A DNA stretch of 64,000 nucleotides, taken from the NCBI GenBank assembly GCA_018902755.1, contig JAHIQI010000030.1, positions 62,001 through 126,000 of the forward strand, given 5' to 3'. Positions 1-8,831 of the stretch are shown one piece after another (within the stretch, counting starts at the first letter, position 1; each line of letters opens with the position of its first letter). The notes beneath the pieces are model-generated. The model was given only the letters and a program-made list of their open reading frames with translations. It had not been told where the DNA came from and made no database searches. The translations under genes were made by a program, and so were the position numbers. This DNA comes from Pseudomonadota bacterium (GTDB lineage Bacteria; Desulfobacterota; Desulfarculia; Desulfarculales; Desulfarculaceae).

Positions 1-116
1 TGGACGAGATGGTGCGCCTTCTGCTGGCCCAGGCCGCGCCCGGCGCTTCCTTGGAGCCGGTGCGCTCCACCCCTTCCCTGTTGTCCCTGGACGGCCTGGC
101 CCAACCTTCGGCCTGA
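1..116 (+). CDS. C-terminal end of an unidentified protein (partial)
   Basis: An open frame enters from the left edge (first full codon at base 3) and ends at a TGA at 114-116. It gives 37 residues beginning DEMVRLLLAQAAPG and ending GLAQPSA. Codon use is GC-rich like the neighbouring genes, so it is probably the tail of a real gene on the same strand. No domain can be recognised from this fragment and no function is proposed. Confidence 0.45.
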   Translation, partial: DEMVRLLLAQAAPGASLEPVRSTPSLLSLDGLAQPSA

Positions 117-331
117 AGACCCCGTCCATTTTGAGCGTTTTAACCGTACCCGGCACCAACGGCGGGCCGAACGCCTGAGCATCCCCAAACCCATCGCCGG
201 TGCTTGCTCAGGCGCCCATTGACGAACATTGTCGGTTCGTTCAGAATAGCCCAGTGATGCTATTTGGTATTTTCACCGGAGGCTTTGCGTATTAACATAT
301 TGAATTGTTTTGGAAAGACACTGTCCTGGCA

Positions 332-1318
332 ATGAGCGAACAGGTTAGGGACATGACCGCCGGCATTTTTACGGCCTCCACTTATAATGTGCCCAAGCAT
401 GCCAAAAGGGACTACTGGTCCAAAGCGCTCGGCGCCATATGGGGCAACATACAGATAGAGCCCACCAACCTCGATTGTTTTGAAGGCCGTATCCGTAGCG
501 TAAAGGCTGACCAATTATTTTTTAATGAAATAAGCTACCGGGGGCACAACATTCATCGGACCCCCCGGAACATCGCCAACATGAATAATGACTTTTACGT
601 GTTGGCGTTCCCCTTCGGCGATCCCTGGCAGATGGACCTGAGTGACGAAACCTTCATCCTGAAGCGGGGCAACGCTTATCTACTGTGCAATTCAGTCCCC
701 TACAAATCAAAAGACAAAAATGGGTACGACACCTTCAACGTCATAATCCCGGCGCAACTTTTGCGAAACCTTATCCCCACCCTGGAGAAGCGCTACATCT
801 TGCCCTTGGACCAGGGCAACAAAAAAGCCAACATATTGCAAAGCTTCGTGCGCAGCATGTATGACTGCCTGCCCTTTCGCGGGGAAGACGAAACCCGCTT
901 CATGGAAGACAACCTGCTGAACCTTCTGGCCTTTGCGCTCAAGGAAAAATCCAAGGGCATCGACGCCGACGACAGCAGCGTCAAGCTGGCTCACCGAGGG
1001 CGCATTCTTGATTACATCTCCCGCAACCTTTCGCAAGAGCTGATGAGCCCTGAAACCATCGCCCGGCAACACGGCATTTCCGTGAGCTACCTGCATCGCG
1101 TGTTCAAGCCCCACGGCCGCACCGTGGTGGAGGTGATCCGGGAAAAGCGCCTGCAAGCCGCCAAACGCCTGCTCACCGATCCCGATCTCGCCGGCCTTTC
1201 GGTAACGGAAATAGCCTATCGCGTGGGATTCAAGCATCCTTCGGATTTCAGCCGGGCCTTTAAAAGCCGTTTCGGCCAATCTCCAAGGGACGCCCGCGAG
1301 GTCCCGGCCCAGGACTGA
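332..1318 (+). CDS. AraC-family transcriptional regulator
   Basis: A DNA-binding regulator of about 328 residues. The C-terminal 105 residues form a double helix-turn-helix of AraC/XylS type: a first helix pair around SPETIARQHGISVSYLHRVF and the second signature around SVTEIAYRVGFKHPSDFSRAFK, followed by the usual FGQSPRDAR ending. The N-terminal ~210 residues match the general size of an AraC-binding-like sensor domain and probably sense an effector. I chose ATG 332. An in-frame TTG at 305 would add nine residues, and neither start has a convincing ribosome site. The gene lies directly upstream of the CoA-transferase/TRAP block, with a tandem repeat between them suitable as its operator, so it is the likely activator of that block (inference). 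Confidence 0.88.
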   Translation: MSEQVRDMTAGIFTASTYNVPKHAKRDYWSKALGAIWGNIQIEPTNLDCFEGRIRSVKADQLFFNEISYRGHNIHRTPRNIANMNNDFYVLAFPFGDPWQMDLSDETFILKRGNAYLLCNSVPYKSKDKNGYDTFNVIIPAQLLRNLIPTLEKRYILPLDQGNKKANILQSFVRSMYDCLPFRGEDETRFMEDNLLNLLAFALKEKSKGIDADDSSVKLAHRGRILDYISRNLSQELMSPETIARQHGISVSYLHRVFKPHGRTVVEVIREKRLQAAKRLLTDPDLAGLSVTEIAYRVGFKHPSDFSRAFKSRFGQSPRDAREVPAQD

Positions 1319-1639
1319 GCCGCACCCCATCGCCTTTTCCCCCGCTAGCGCCCCACAGTCCATCCCCAGTTAAAAGATTGGTCATCCCCAGTCAAGCAAC
1401 GCCCCGGCGCGTGATGTTATCTCATTACAACGCTTGAGTACTGGATCGCGCGGCGCAACCCTGCACCTCTCGGCCTCGCGCACGAACCGCCGCTCAACGC
1501 TCTTAGCGCGGTCCAGGCTTTCCTTAAAAAGATCGATGGTGACGGTAACCGCACCTGCGCGCCCCGTGGGCGCCTGCGGGGACCCAAAGCGGGCCGTGCG
1601 CCGAACACGTTGAGCTTAACCACACGTTTTGAGGTGACA
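1319..1639. other. Intergenic region upstream of the CoA-transferase operon
   Basis: A 321-base stretch without a credible gene. It contains a tandem direct repeat near its left end (listed separately) and otherwise GC-rich sequence. The short antisense frame across 1417-1623 has no recognisable features and is treated as chance. The last bases carry the ribosome site GAGGTG in front of ATG 1640. Confidence 0.6.
1361..1394. promoter_or_regulatory. Direct repeat, candidate AraC-type operator
   Basis: CATCCCCAGTTA at 1361-1372 and CATCCCCAGTCA at 1383-1394 match at 11 of 12 bases and start 22 bp apart, about two helical turns. AraC-family regulators commonly bind tandem half-sites with this geometry. 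The site lies just after the AraC gene and about 250 bp before the CoA-transferase gene. The spacing and identity are seen directly; the function is inferred. Confidence 0.45.
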
Positions 1640-3007
1640 ATGGCCGAAGCAACCTGGCGCGATTATGTTAAAAACAAACCCAAGAAGCCCAAGCCCCTGA
1701 GCGGGCTGAGGGTGCTGGAAGTTTGCACCATCGTCTTTGGGCCTTCCGGGCCCAGTTGGCTGGCAGAGATGGGGGCCGAGGCCATCAAGGTGGAGATACC
1801 TCCCCTGGGCGACCTGGAGCGCGACCTGAGCTGCTCCGGCTTCCGCTTCAAGGAACAGAGCCCTCTGTTCCTTCATGACAACGTGAACAAATATTACCTT
1901 GGCCTGGACCTGCACAAACCAGAAGGCCAGGAGATATTTTGCCAGCTCGCCGCCAAGGCGGACATCATCGAGAACAACCTGCGCCCCGGGGTGATGGAGC
2001 GCTTCAACGTGGACTACCGCAAGATTGAGAAGATCAACCCCGGCATCATCTACCTGGAGAAAAACGGCTTCGGTAATTGGGGACCCTACGCCGAAGAGAA
2101 CCGGCCCTCCAACGACGGGGCCTCCCAGGCCTTTTCCGGCATTGCCTGGATGAGCACCTTCCCCGGCCAAACTCCGGTGAAGCAGATGATCTACCTCTCG
2201 GACATGTACGGCGCCCTTTTGGCCGAGGTGGCGGTGCTTAGCGCCCTGCGCCACCGCGACCGCACCGGCAAGGGCCAGTACATCGAGATTTCCCAGACCG
2301 AAAGTATCATGCGCACCATGTCCTGGGTCTGGCCCTACCTGGACATCACCGGCCAAAATCCGCCGCCCGCGGGCAACCGCGACGTGTCGGTGTGCCCGGC
2401 CGACACCTTTTGCTGCGCCGACGGCTCCCTGGTCAGCCTGGCCGCCGCCGCGCCCCAGGAGTTCGCCGGGCTCTGCGCGGCCATGGACCGTCCCGAACTG
2501 GCCCATGACCAGCGCTTCGCCGATCATCTCACCAGGCTCCAGGAAGAAAACGCCACGGCCCTGCTGGAGATCATCGCCGCATGGGCCGCCCAGCAGAGCC
2601 CCCGGGAAATCGAGGCCCTGGCCCGGGAGCACGGCTTCGCGGCCAGCCGGGTGCGCGACGCCGCCCAGGTCATGGCCGACCAGCACATCCGCCAACGGGG
2701 CTTCATGACCCAGGTGGACGACGCCATGTACGGCACCTACCTGGACCACGAATTCCCGGTGATGATGAGCGCCACGCCCCCCCAGAAGAAGTGGGCCGCC
2801 CGTGCCGTGGGCTTTGACAACGAATTCCTCATGAAAAACCTGCTCAACAAAAGTGAAGAGGAACTGAAGGCGCTCTATGAGACCGGGGCCTTGGGCAAAT
2901 GGGCCGACCGTCCCGGCAGACGGCCGCCACCGGACTGGGACGGAAGCAGCGACCTTATCCTGTCCCGAGACCAGACACCGGCCCAGGCCGAGCGGGGAGA
3001 AAAATAA
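1640..3007 (+). CDS. CaiB/BaiF family CoA-transferase (class III)
   Basis: A class III CoA-transferase of 455 residues that would move CoA between an acyl-CoA donor and a free carboxylic acid. The N-terminus has the family's opening (LSGLRVLEVCTIVFGPSGPSWLAEMGAEAIKVE), which forms the CoA-binding Rossmann part. The segment NDGASQAFSG places the probable catalytic Asp, which carries the acyl group, at residue 159. RTGKGQYIEISQTESIM is the conserved mid-domain stretch. The start is ATG 1640, five bases after GAGGTG. A longer frame from TTG 1610 lacks a ribosome site. It is followed one base later by a second CoA-transferase; the two may form a heteromer or serve two steps. The substrate cannot be told from sequence. 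Confidence 0.9.
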   Translation: MAEATWRDYVKNKPKKPKPLSGLRVLEVCTIVFGPSGPSWLAEMGAEAIKVEIPPLGDLERDLSCSGFRFKEQSPLFLHDNVNKYYLGLDLHKPEGQEIFCQLAAKADIIENNLRPGVMERFNVDYRKIEKINPGIIYLEKNGFGNWGPYAEENRPSNDGASQAFSGIAWMSTFPGQTPVKQMIYLSDMYGALLAEVAVLSALRHRDRTGKGQYIEISQTESIMRTMSWVWPYLDITGQNPPPAGNRDVSVCPADTFCCADGSLVSLAAAAPQEFAGLCAAMDRPELAHDQRFADHLTRLQEENATALLEIIAAWAAQQSPREIEALAREHGFAASRVRDAAQVMADQHIRQRGFMTQVDDAMYGTYLDHEFPVMMSATPPQKKWAARAVGFDNEFLMKNLLNKSEEELKALYETGALGKWADRPGRRPPPDWDGSSDLILSRDQTPAQAERGEK

Positions 3008-3008
3008 T

Positions 3009-4355
3009 ATGAGCGCCGATAGACCGAAATGGGCCGAGTGGGCCGACTGGGTGCGGGAAAAAGACGATCCCCGCTCGGCCGGGCCCAAATTAGAAGCCCT
3101 GGAAGGCCTGGTGGTGCTGGACCTGAGCAGCCAGAGCTACGCCGGGGCCTATTGCTCCTCCATGCTCTCGGAGTTCGGGGCCGAGGTGATAAGGGTGGAG
3201 CCTCCCCAGGGCGACTTTTTGCGCACCTGCACCCCCTATGGCCTGGTGCACCAGGGAGAGGGCCTCAACTACCTGGTAGAAGGCCGCAACAAATATCACG
3301 TCACCTTGGACCTGAACCAGCCGGAGGGGCGCGAGGTCCTGCAAGGCCTGGCCGCCCAGGCCGACGTGTTGCTGGAGACTTTCCCCCTGGGGACCATGGA
3401 CGCCTGGGGTTTGGGTTACGAGGATCTGAAAAAGACCAACCCCGGCCTGATCTTCGCCTCCATCACCGCCCACGGCCAGTTCGGCCCGGAGGCCGACGAC
3501 CCCATGCCCGACTACGATAACGTGGCCCAAGCCAAATCGGGCATCCACTACGCCACCGGGGCCATGCTGCCGCCGGAGCATGACGCGGGGACCTGCCCCT
3601 GGGCGGTTTCCACCAAGGCCAGCCCCTGGATCGCCTGGTGCAGCGCCGGCACCTTCATGGCCACCGGCATCCTGGCCGCCCTGCACTGGCGCCACCGCAC
3701 CGGCCAGGGCCAGGCCCTGGACGTGGCCACCACCGAGGCTTACATGCGCCTGGACAACTACACCCACATCTGGTTCCAAGGCGGCGGTCACGTCACCGAA
3801 CGGGTGGGCGGCCTGGACAACGCGCTGTGGTTGTATTGTTTCGCCCCCACCAGCGACGGCGGGGTGTTCCTGGGCGGGCTGCGCCTGGAGATGTGGCAGG
3901 CCTTCTGCGACATGATGGGCAAGTGGGATGAATGGGGCGTGGGCGATTGGGACTCCCTTTCGCCGTTTTTGAACCAGGAGGCCCAGCTCAAATATTTCCC
4001 CGAGGTGGCCAAGTTCACCAGCCGCCACACCAGCGGGGAGCTGGAGCGCATGGCCGTGGAATACAGCCGTAGCGGCCGCTTGGCCCCCATAACCACGGTG
4101 ATAGCCCCAATCCTTTCTCCCCAGGAGGCCATGCTGGATCCCAACTGGAACGAGCGGGGAATCTTCACCCCCACCCAAGACCCGGTCTATGGCCGGGTGG
4201 TGGCGGCTCAAGCCCAGCACAAGATGACCGAGACCCCCATTCGCACCAAGTGGGTGTGCCGCCCCGTGGGCTATGACAACGCCTTCATCTACCGCAAGTA
4301 CATGGGCTACGGCCCGGAGCGCTTGAGCCGGCTGCGGCAAGATGGGGTTTTGTAA
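3009..4355 (+). CDS. CaiB/BaiF family CoA-transferase (class III), second copy
   Basis: Second class III CoA-transferase, 448 residues. The opening LEGLVVLDLSSQSYAGAYCSSMLSEFGAEVIRVEPP is the family signature. DYDNVAQAKSG gives the expected active-site Asp at about residue 170, and RTGQGQALDVATTEAYMR matches the mid-domain motif. ATG 3009 lies one base after the upstream TAA, with GGGGAGA as ribosome site, so the two genes are translationally coupled. It is clearly diverged from its neighbour, so this is not a recent duplication. Paired CaiB-like genes next to TRAP transporters often belong to degradation of dicarboxylic or aromatic acids, but the substrate here is unknown. Confidence 0.9.
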   Translation: MSADRPKWAEWADWVREKDDPRSAGPKLEALEGLVVLDLSSQSYAGAYCSSMLSEFGAEVIRVEPPQGDFLRTCTPYGLVHQGEGLNYLVEGRNKYHVTLDLNQPEGREVLQGLAAQADVLLETFPLGTMDAWGLGYEDLKKTNPGLIFASITAHGQFGPEADDPMPDYDNVAQAKSGIHYATGAMLPPEHDAGTCPWAVSTKASPWIAWCSAGTFMATGILAALHWRHRTGQGQALDVATTEAYMRLDNYTHIWFQGGGHVTERVGGLDNALWLYCFAPTSDGGVFLGGLRLEMWQAFCDMMGKWDEWGVGDWDSLSPFLNQEAQLKYFPEVAKFTSRHTSGELERMAVEYSRSGRLAPITTVIAPILSPQEAMLDPNWNERGIFTPTQDPVYGRVVAAQAQHKMTETPIRTKWVCRPVGYDNAFIYRKYMGYGPERLSRLRQDGVL

Positions 4356-4477
4356 CCGGATCAGCGTTTAGAAAAATGCCCGCGCTTGTGCCGCAGCAAG
4401 CCATGGAACCAGTCAAGTGAACGATTAACGTGTTGGTTGAGGACAACCTCGGCAAGGGATTCAAAGGAGGGAAGACC

Positions 4478-5506
4478 ATGAAGTTGAAAAAGACCCTGAC
4501 CGTAAGCGCCCTGACGCTCATGCTGCTTTTGACTTGGGCCTGGGGCGCCATGGCGGCCACCCACAAGCTGACCCTGGCCTATCTGCCGGTCAAGGGCACC
4601 CTATACGTGGCGGTCACCGAAATGTTCGCCCAGAGGGTCAAGGACGCCACCGGCGGCCAGGTGGAGATCGTACTCAATGATTCCCTGGTCAAGGGGACCC
4701 AGTTGGCCCAGTCGGTGCGTGACGACCGGGTGCAATTGGCCACCATCCTGGCGGGCTACTATTCGGCCACCAACCCCCAGTTCGGCCTGTCCCAGCTCCC
4801 CGGCCTGCTGGACGACCTCAAAGAGTTCAAGGCGGTCTTTTATGGCTTCTGGCGGGCCGACCTTAACAAAATGCTGGACAAGACCTATAACAGCAAGGTG
4901 CTTTGCTGGGGCCTGTTCGCCCCGCAGAACCTGATCTCCATCAAGCCCATCGACACCGTGGCCGCGTTCAAGGGCAAGAAAATCCGGGTGCACAACATCG
5001 AGACCGCCACCCTGGTGGCCACCCTGGGCGCCAAGCCCACCCCCATGCCCGCCTCCGAGGTGCTGCCCGCCCTGCAGCGCGGCATCATCGACGGCGTGTT
5101 CACCTCATCGGCCTGGGCCTACGGCCAGGCCTTCTACACCGTGGCCAAGTACGTCACCCTGTGGCCCATCGCCACCATCCTGCCTTTCCCCATCGTGATC
5201 AACAACGGCGAATGGAACAAGCTGCCCAAGGACCTGCAAGACAAGGTGGCGGCCGCCGGCAAGAAGGTGGAAGAGATCGCCTTTGCCGACTACACCAGCA
5301 AGATGGAGGCCCTGCCCAAAAAATGGGCCTCCAAGGGCGCCAAGTATTATGTGGCCCCCCCGGATCAGACCAAACTCCTGTTCCAGCCCCAAAACATCTC
5401 CAAGGTCTACAAGTCCTTCTTTGAGCGCGCCCAAAAGGCCGGTTTTGACGGCAAGGCCTACGTGAAGCAGGCCGAAAAGATCCTGGGCAAGGATTTGAAA
5501 TACTAA
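4478..5506 (+). CDS. TRAP transporter substrate-binding protein, DctP type
   Basis: Periplasmic solute receptor of a tripartite ATP-independent transporter, 342 residues. Residues 1-27 are a clear signal peptide (Lys-rich start, long hydrophobic run, cleavage near AMA). The mature part follows the DctP pattern: an extracytoplasmic fold with FAQRVKDATGGQVEIV and, later, a KGKKIRVHNIETAT stretch in the region where DctP proteins carry the Arg that binds the substrate carboxylate. ATG 4478 follows GGAGGG; an upstream in-frame start at 4430 would place the signal peptide internally. The fused membrane subunit follows 91 bases downstream, so the two form one transporter for an organic acid anion. 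Confidence 0.9.
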   Translation: MKLKKTLTVSALTLMLLLTWAWGAMAATHKLTLAYLPVKGTLYVAVTEMFAQRVKDATGGQVEIVLNDSLVKGTQLAQSVRDDRVQLATILAGYYSATNPQFGLSQLPGLLDDLKEFKAVFYGFWRADLNKMLDKTYNSKVLCWGLFAPQNLISIKPIDTVAAFKGKKIRVHNIETATLVATLGAKPTPMPASEVLPALQRGIIDGVFTSSAWAYGQAFYTVAKYVTLWPIATILPFPIVINNGEWNKLPKDLQDKVAAAGKKVEEIAFADYTSKMEALPKKWASKGAKYYVAPPDQTKLLFQPQNISKVYKSFFERAQKAGFDGKAYVKQAEKILGKDLKY

Positions 5507-5597
5507 GCCCGCAACCTGACACACCCTGCCTTGGGCCGTTCGCCTTGCCTCGGCGCGGCGGGCGGTCCAAGGCCTCTTACGGAGATAACCAGCGCCC

Positions 5598-7673
5598 ATG
5601 ACCGAAAACACCGCTCAAGCAGCATCGCCGGCCGCCCCGCCCACACCCAACGCGAGCAGCCACCTCACCCGGGCCCTGGACTGGGTGTCCGGCGCGGTGG
5701 GTGCTTTTTGCGGTCTGGCCACCCTGGGAATGGTCCTGATCATCAGCTACGAGGTGGTTTGCCGCTACCTGTTCAACAGCCCCACCTCCTGGGTGACCGA
5801 ATATTCCCTCTATATCTTCGTGGGAACCAGTTTCCTGGCCACGGCCTACGCCCACCTGGAGGACAACCACATCCGGGTGGAGATATTGCTGAACAACCTC
5901 TCCACCCCCATGCGCCACAAGTTTTGGCAGATGTCGGCCTGGGTGGGCCTGATGTTCGTGGTGGTGGCCGCTTGGCAGATGATCTTGTTCGTGGGCTCGG
6001 AATACCAGGGCGGGGCCAGGGCCTGGGGCCTTATGGCGACCCCCCTGTGGATTCCCGAGACTCCGGTGGCGGTGGGCCTGGCCTTGTTCGCCCTGGCGGT
6101 GCTCAGCGAGGCCCGCAAGCTCAGCCCCGGCGTCGGACCCCGCCGGGAGTTTACCGGCCTGGTCATTTTGGCGGCCATGGTGATTGCCCTGGTGTTCATG
6201 GGCCTGAAGCCCCCCTCGGTGGCCGGGAGTTCCCTGGATTGGGGCACCGTGTCGGTGGCGGCGGCGGTGCTGGCCGTGGCCTGGCTATGGAACGGCCTCG
6301 GCGTCACCGCGGGCGCGGCATGCATGGCTTTGGGCGGGGGTCTGCTTTTCGCCTGGGCGGCCGATTTCTCCACCCTGGCCCAGGGCGGAGTGATGGCCTT
6401 TTACCTCCTGTCGCTCATGGCCCTGGGAGTGCGCATCGCCTTTTCCCTGGGCATGGTCGGCGCGCTGGGGGTCTTGTTTTTGCTGCCCACCCCCCAGCTC
6501 CAGGTGATAGCCGAGCGGGCCTGGACCAGCGTGAACTCCTTCGCCTTCACCGCGGTGCCCATGTTCATCCTCATGGGGGCCTTTTTGCTGCGTAGCGGGG
6601 TTACCAGCGACCTCTTCGGAGTGATGCTCAAATGGCTGGGCCGCTTCCCCGGAGGCATCGCCCACGCCACGGTGGGGGCCTGCGGCATCTTCGCGGCGGT
6701 TTCGGGCTCCAGCCTGGCCACCGCCGCCACCATGGGCATGACCGCCTGCCCCGAGATGACCGAGCGGGGCTACAGCCCACGCCTCACCTATGGGGTGGTG
6801 GCCGCGGGCGGCACCCTGGGCATCCTCATCCCGCCCAGCATCGCCATGATCATCTACGGCTCACTGGTGGGCGAGCCCATCAGCGCACTGTTCATCGCGG
6901 GCATCCTGCCCGGCGTGTTCCTGATGATTTCGTTCATGCTGGTGGTCTTCGGCTGGTCTTTCATCTGGCCCTCGGCGGCTCCCCGCGGCGCTCACTACAC
7001 CTGGGGCCAGAAGTTCCGCTCACTCACCGGGGTGCTGCCCTTTGTCCTGCTCATAGTGGGGGTGTTGGGCTCGCTGTACATGGGCGTGGCCACGCCCACC
7101 GAAGCCGGCGCCCTGGGCGCCCTCATCGCCGCCGGGCTGTGCTTCCTCAAAAAGAAGATGACCTTCAAGCTCTTGATGGACTCGGTGATGGAGACGGCCA
7201 AGGTCACCTCATTTTTGATCTTCATCGTGGCCGCCTCCTCGGTGATGGGCTACGCCTTTGACTACATCCGCCTGCCCAAGGTGCTGGTGGAGGTGATGCA
7301 AGGGGCCGACCTTACGCCCGGCCTGGTGATCACGGCGTTGGTTATCATCTACATGATCCTGGGCATGTTCATCGACCCGGTGTCCATGATGCTCATGACC
7401 CTGTCGGTCTCCTTCCCCATCGTCACCGCCCTGGGCTTCCATCCCATATGGTTCGGGGTGGTGCTGGTCATGATGATCGAAATCGGCCTGATCACCCCGC
7501 CGGTGGGAGTGATTCTGTTCATCTTGAAGGGCATGAGCGGAGACATACCCCTCAAGGAGATCGTCATTGGCGTGCTGCCCTTCGTGGGGGTGTTTCTGGC
7601 CAACATCGTCCTGTTCTACTTTTTCCCCGACTTGATTATGTGGCTGCCCGGCCAAATGGGCGCGGCGCAATAA
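5598..7673 (+). CDS. TRAP transporter fused DctQ-DctM permease
   Basis: Membrane component of the TRAP system, 691 residues, with both permease subunits in one chain. The N-terminal ~190 residues are the small subunit (four hydrophobic helices, with NSPTSWVTEYSLYIFVGTSF typical of DctQ). After a hydrophobic linker, residues ~265-685 are the large DctM ion-transport subunit, with GLITPPVGVILFILKG near the end and AVSGSSLATAATMG in the middle. ATG 5598 follows GGAGATAA. It works with the DctP protein encoded upstream to import a carboxylate with Na+ or H+. Fused forms are common, so the fusion itself is not unusual. Confidence 0.92.
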   Translation: MTENTAQAASPAAPPTPNASSHLTRALDWVSGAVGAFCGLATLGMVLIISYEVVCRYLFNSPTSWVTEYSLYIFVGTSFLATAYAHLEDNHIRVEILLNNLSTPMRHKFWQMSAWVGLMFVVVAAWQMILFVGSEYQGGARAWGLMATPLWIPETPVAVGLALFALAVLSEARKLSPGVGPRREFTGLVILAAMVIALVFMGLKPPSVAGSSLDWGTVSVAAAVLAVAWLWNGLGVTAGAACMALGGGLLFAWAADFSTLAQGGVMAFYLLSLMALGVRIAFSLGMVGALGVLFLLPTPQLQVIAERAWTSVNSFAFTAVPMFILMGAFLLRSGVTSDLFGVMLKWLGRFPGGIAHATVGACGIFAAVSGSSLATAATMGMTACPEMTERGYSPRLTYGVVAAGGTLGILIPPSIAMIIYGSLVGEPISALFIAGILPGVFLMISFMLVVFGWSFIWPSAAPRGAHYTWGQKFRSLTGVLPFVLLIVGVLGSLYMGVATPTEAGALGALIAAGLCFLKKKMTFKLLMDSVMETAKVTSFLIFIVAASSVMGYAFDYIRLPKVLVEVMQGADLTPGLVITALVIIYMILGMFIDPVSMMLMTLSVSFPIVTALGFHPIWFGVVLVMMIEIGLITPPVGVILFILKGMSGDIPLKEIVIGVLPFVGVFLANIVLFYFFPDLIMWLPGQMGAAQ

Positions 7674-7704
7674 GCCCGGCCGCTAAGCATAAGGAGCAAC
7701 CTCA

Positions 7705-8508
7705 ATGCCTGAAGCAAACATCGGCGAAATCACGCTTTACTATGAGATTCACGGCAACGGCCGACCCCTGGTGATGATCCGGGGCTTGGGCAGCAACGCC
7801 GACCACTGGTACAGCCAGGTTCCCACCTTGTCCACACGCTACCGGGTCATCGTCTTCGACAACCGGGGCATGGCCCGCTCCAGCGATTCGGGAGGGCCCT
7901 TCACGGTGCGCCAAATGGCCGACGACACCCTGGGCCTGCTGGACGCCCTGGAGTTGGACAAACCCCTGATCTTCGGGCTCTCCATGGGAGGCATGATCGC
8001 CCAGGAGCTGGCCATCAATTATCCGGAGCGGCTCTCGGGGCTGGTTTTGGCCTGCACCCATCCCGGCGGACCCAATCAGGTGCGGCCCACCGCCGAGGTG
8101 GAGGATTTGTTCAAGGAGATGGTCTACCAGGCCACCCCCGAGGCCAAGCGCGCCGCCGCGCCCACCCTGTTCGACCCCAAAAACCTGGCGGAGCGCCCCC
8201 AGGTGGCCGCCGAATACGCCGAGATCAGCCTGCGCCACCCCGCCGGGCCCGACATTCTCACCAAGCAGTGGAACGCGGTGCTGGGCCACGACACCTATGA
8301 CCGCCTTCCCCAAATAAAAGCCCCCACCATGGTGCTCACCGGCGACGCCGACAGGCTCATCCCGCCGGGCAACTCCGAAATATTGGCCCAGCGCATTCCC
8401 GGCGCCAAGTTGGTGGTGGTCTCCGGCGGCGGGCATCAGATATTGGTGGAGCAGCCAGAGGCCTGCAACCAGGCGGTGCTGTCTTTTCTGGCTGAACTGG
8501 AAGACTAA
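7705..8508 (+). CDS. Alpha/beta hydrolase (3-oxoadipate enol-lactonase-like)
   Basis: Alpha/beta-hydrolase of 267 residues. The nucleophile elbow GLSMGGM gives Ser93, the acid is in TGDADRLIPP (Asp214 or 216) and the His is in GGGHQILVEQP (His244), so the catalytic triad is complete. The N-terminal part around MIRGLGSNADHWY is the oxyanion-hole region. The family includes ester and lactone hydrolases of aromatic degradation, such as PcaD. ATG 7705 follows AAGGAG closely. It sits 31 bases after the TRAP permease and is probably the last gene of that operon, where it may hydrolyse the imported compound or its CoA ester. A strong terminator follows. Confidence 0.85.
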   Translation: MPEANIGEITLYYEIHGNGRPLVMIRGLGSNADHWYSQVPTLSTRYRVIVFDNRGMARSSDSGGPFTVRQMADDTLGLLDALELDKPLIFGLSMGGMIAQELAINYPERLSGLVLACTHPGGPNQVRPTAEVEDLFKEMVYQATPEAKRAAAPTLFDPKNLAERPQVAAEYAEISLRHPAGPDILTKQWNAVLGHDTYDRLPQIKAPTMVLTGDADRLIPPGNSEILAQRIPGAKLVVVSGGGHQILVEQPEACNQAVLSFLAELED

Positions 8509-8583
8509 GCGGGACTTGCCCGCTGCTCAATATCCGAATTCGGCGGAGGTAAGGCGCTTTCCCTGAAAACAGGCCTTGACCAC

Positions 8584-8634
8584 CATGGGCCGGGCGTCCC
8601 GTTGGCCGGGGCGTCCCGGCCCATGCCTTTTTTG
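8584..8634 (+). terminator. Rho-independent terminator after the CoA-transferase/TRAP operon
   Basis: The arms CATGGGCCGGG (8584-8594) and CCCGGCCCATG (8615-8625) are perfectly complementary over 11 bp with a 20-base loop, and are followed by CCTTTTTTG. This fits an intrinsic terminator ending the AraC-controlled block before the IclR promoter. Confidence 0.75.
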
Positions 8635-8768
8635 TCTCACCCTCCCCCTGTGAAATCGGGATGACCCAACAAACATCGACAGCTCACGGGCCATTACCAG
8701 CCTCGGGCTGGATAAGCGGGGCCGTTTTTTGCTCAGGGCAATTATTCCGTTGGGCCCTGCGAAAGTGG

Positions 8769-8798
8769 TTGACACCGAAGCTCCGGATTAAATACGAT
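8769..8798 (+). promoter_or_regulatory. Sigma-70-type promoter of the iclR-ligase operon
   Basis: TTGACA at 8769-8774 is a perfect -35 box. TACGAT at 8793-8798 is a 4/6 -10 box with an 18-bp spacer. Transcription would start near 8805, inside the inverted repeat at 8803-8821. Confidence 0.5.
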
Positions 8799-8802
8799 TA
8801 AA

Positions 8803-8821
8803 TTCGTTAACAAATAACGAA
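8803..8821. promoter_or_regulatory. Inverted repeat, candidate IclR operator
   Basis: TTCGTTA (8803-8809) and TAACGAA (8815-8821) form a perfect 7-bp inverted repeat with a 5-base spacer. It covers the predicted transcription start, 11 bases before the start codon of the IclR gene. IclR regulators often repress themselves from such a site. The sequence is seen directly; the binding protein is inferred from position. Confidence 0.55.
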
Positions 8822-8831
8822 GAGCGTTAAT

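Noticed and set aside
8527..8775. Small minus-strand frame between the hydrolase and iclR
   Set aside because: It covers a terminator hairpin and the -35 box of the iclR promoter, and its protein has no features.
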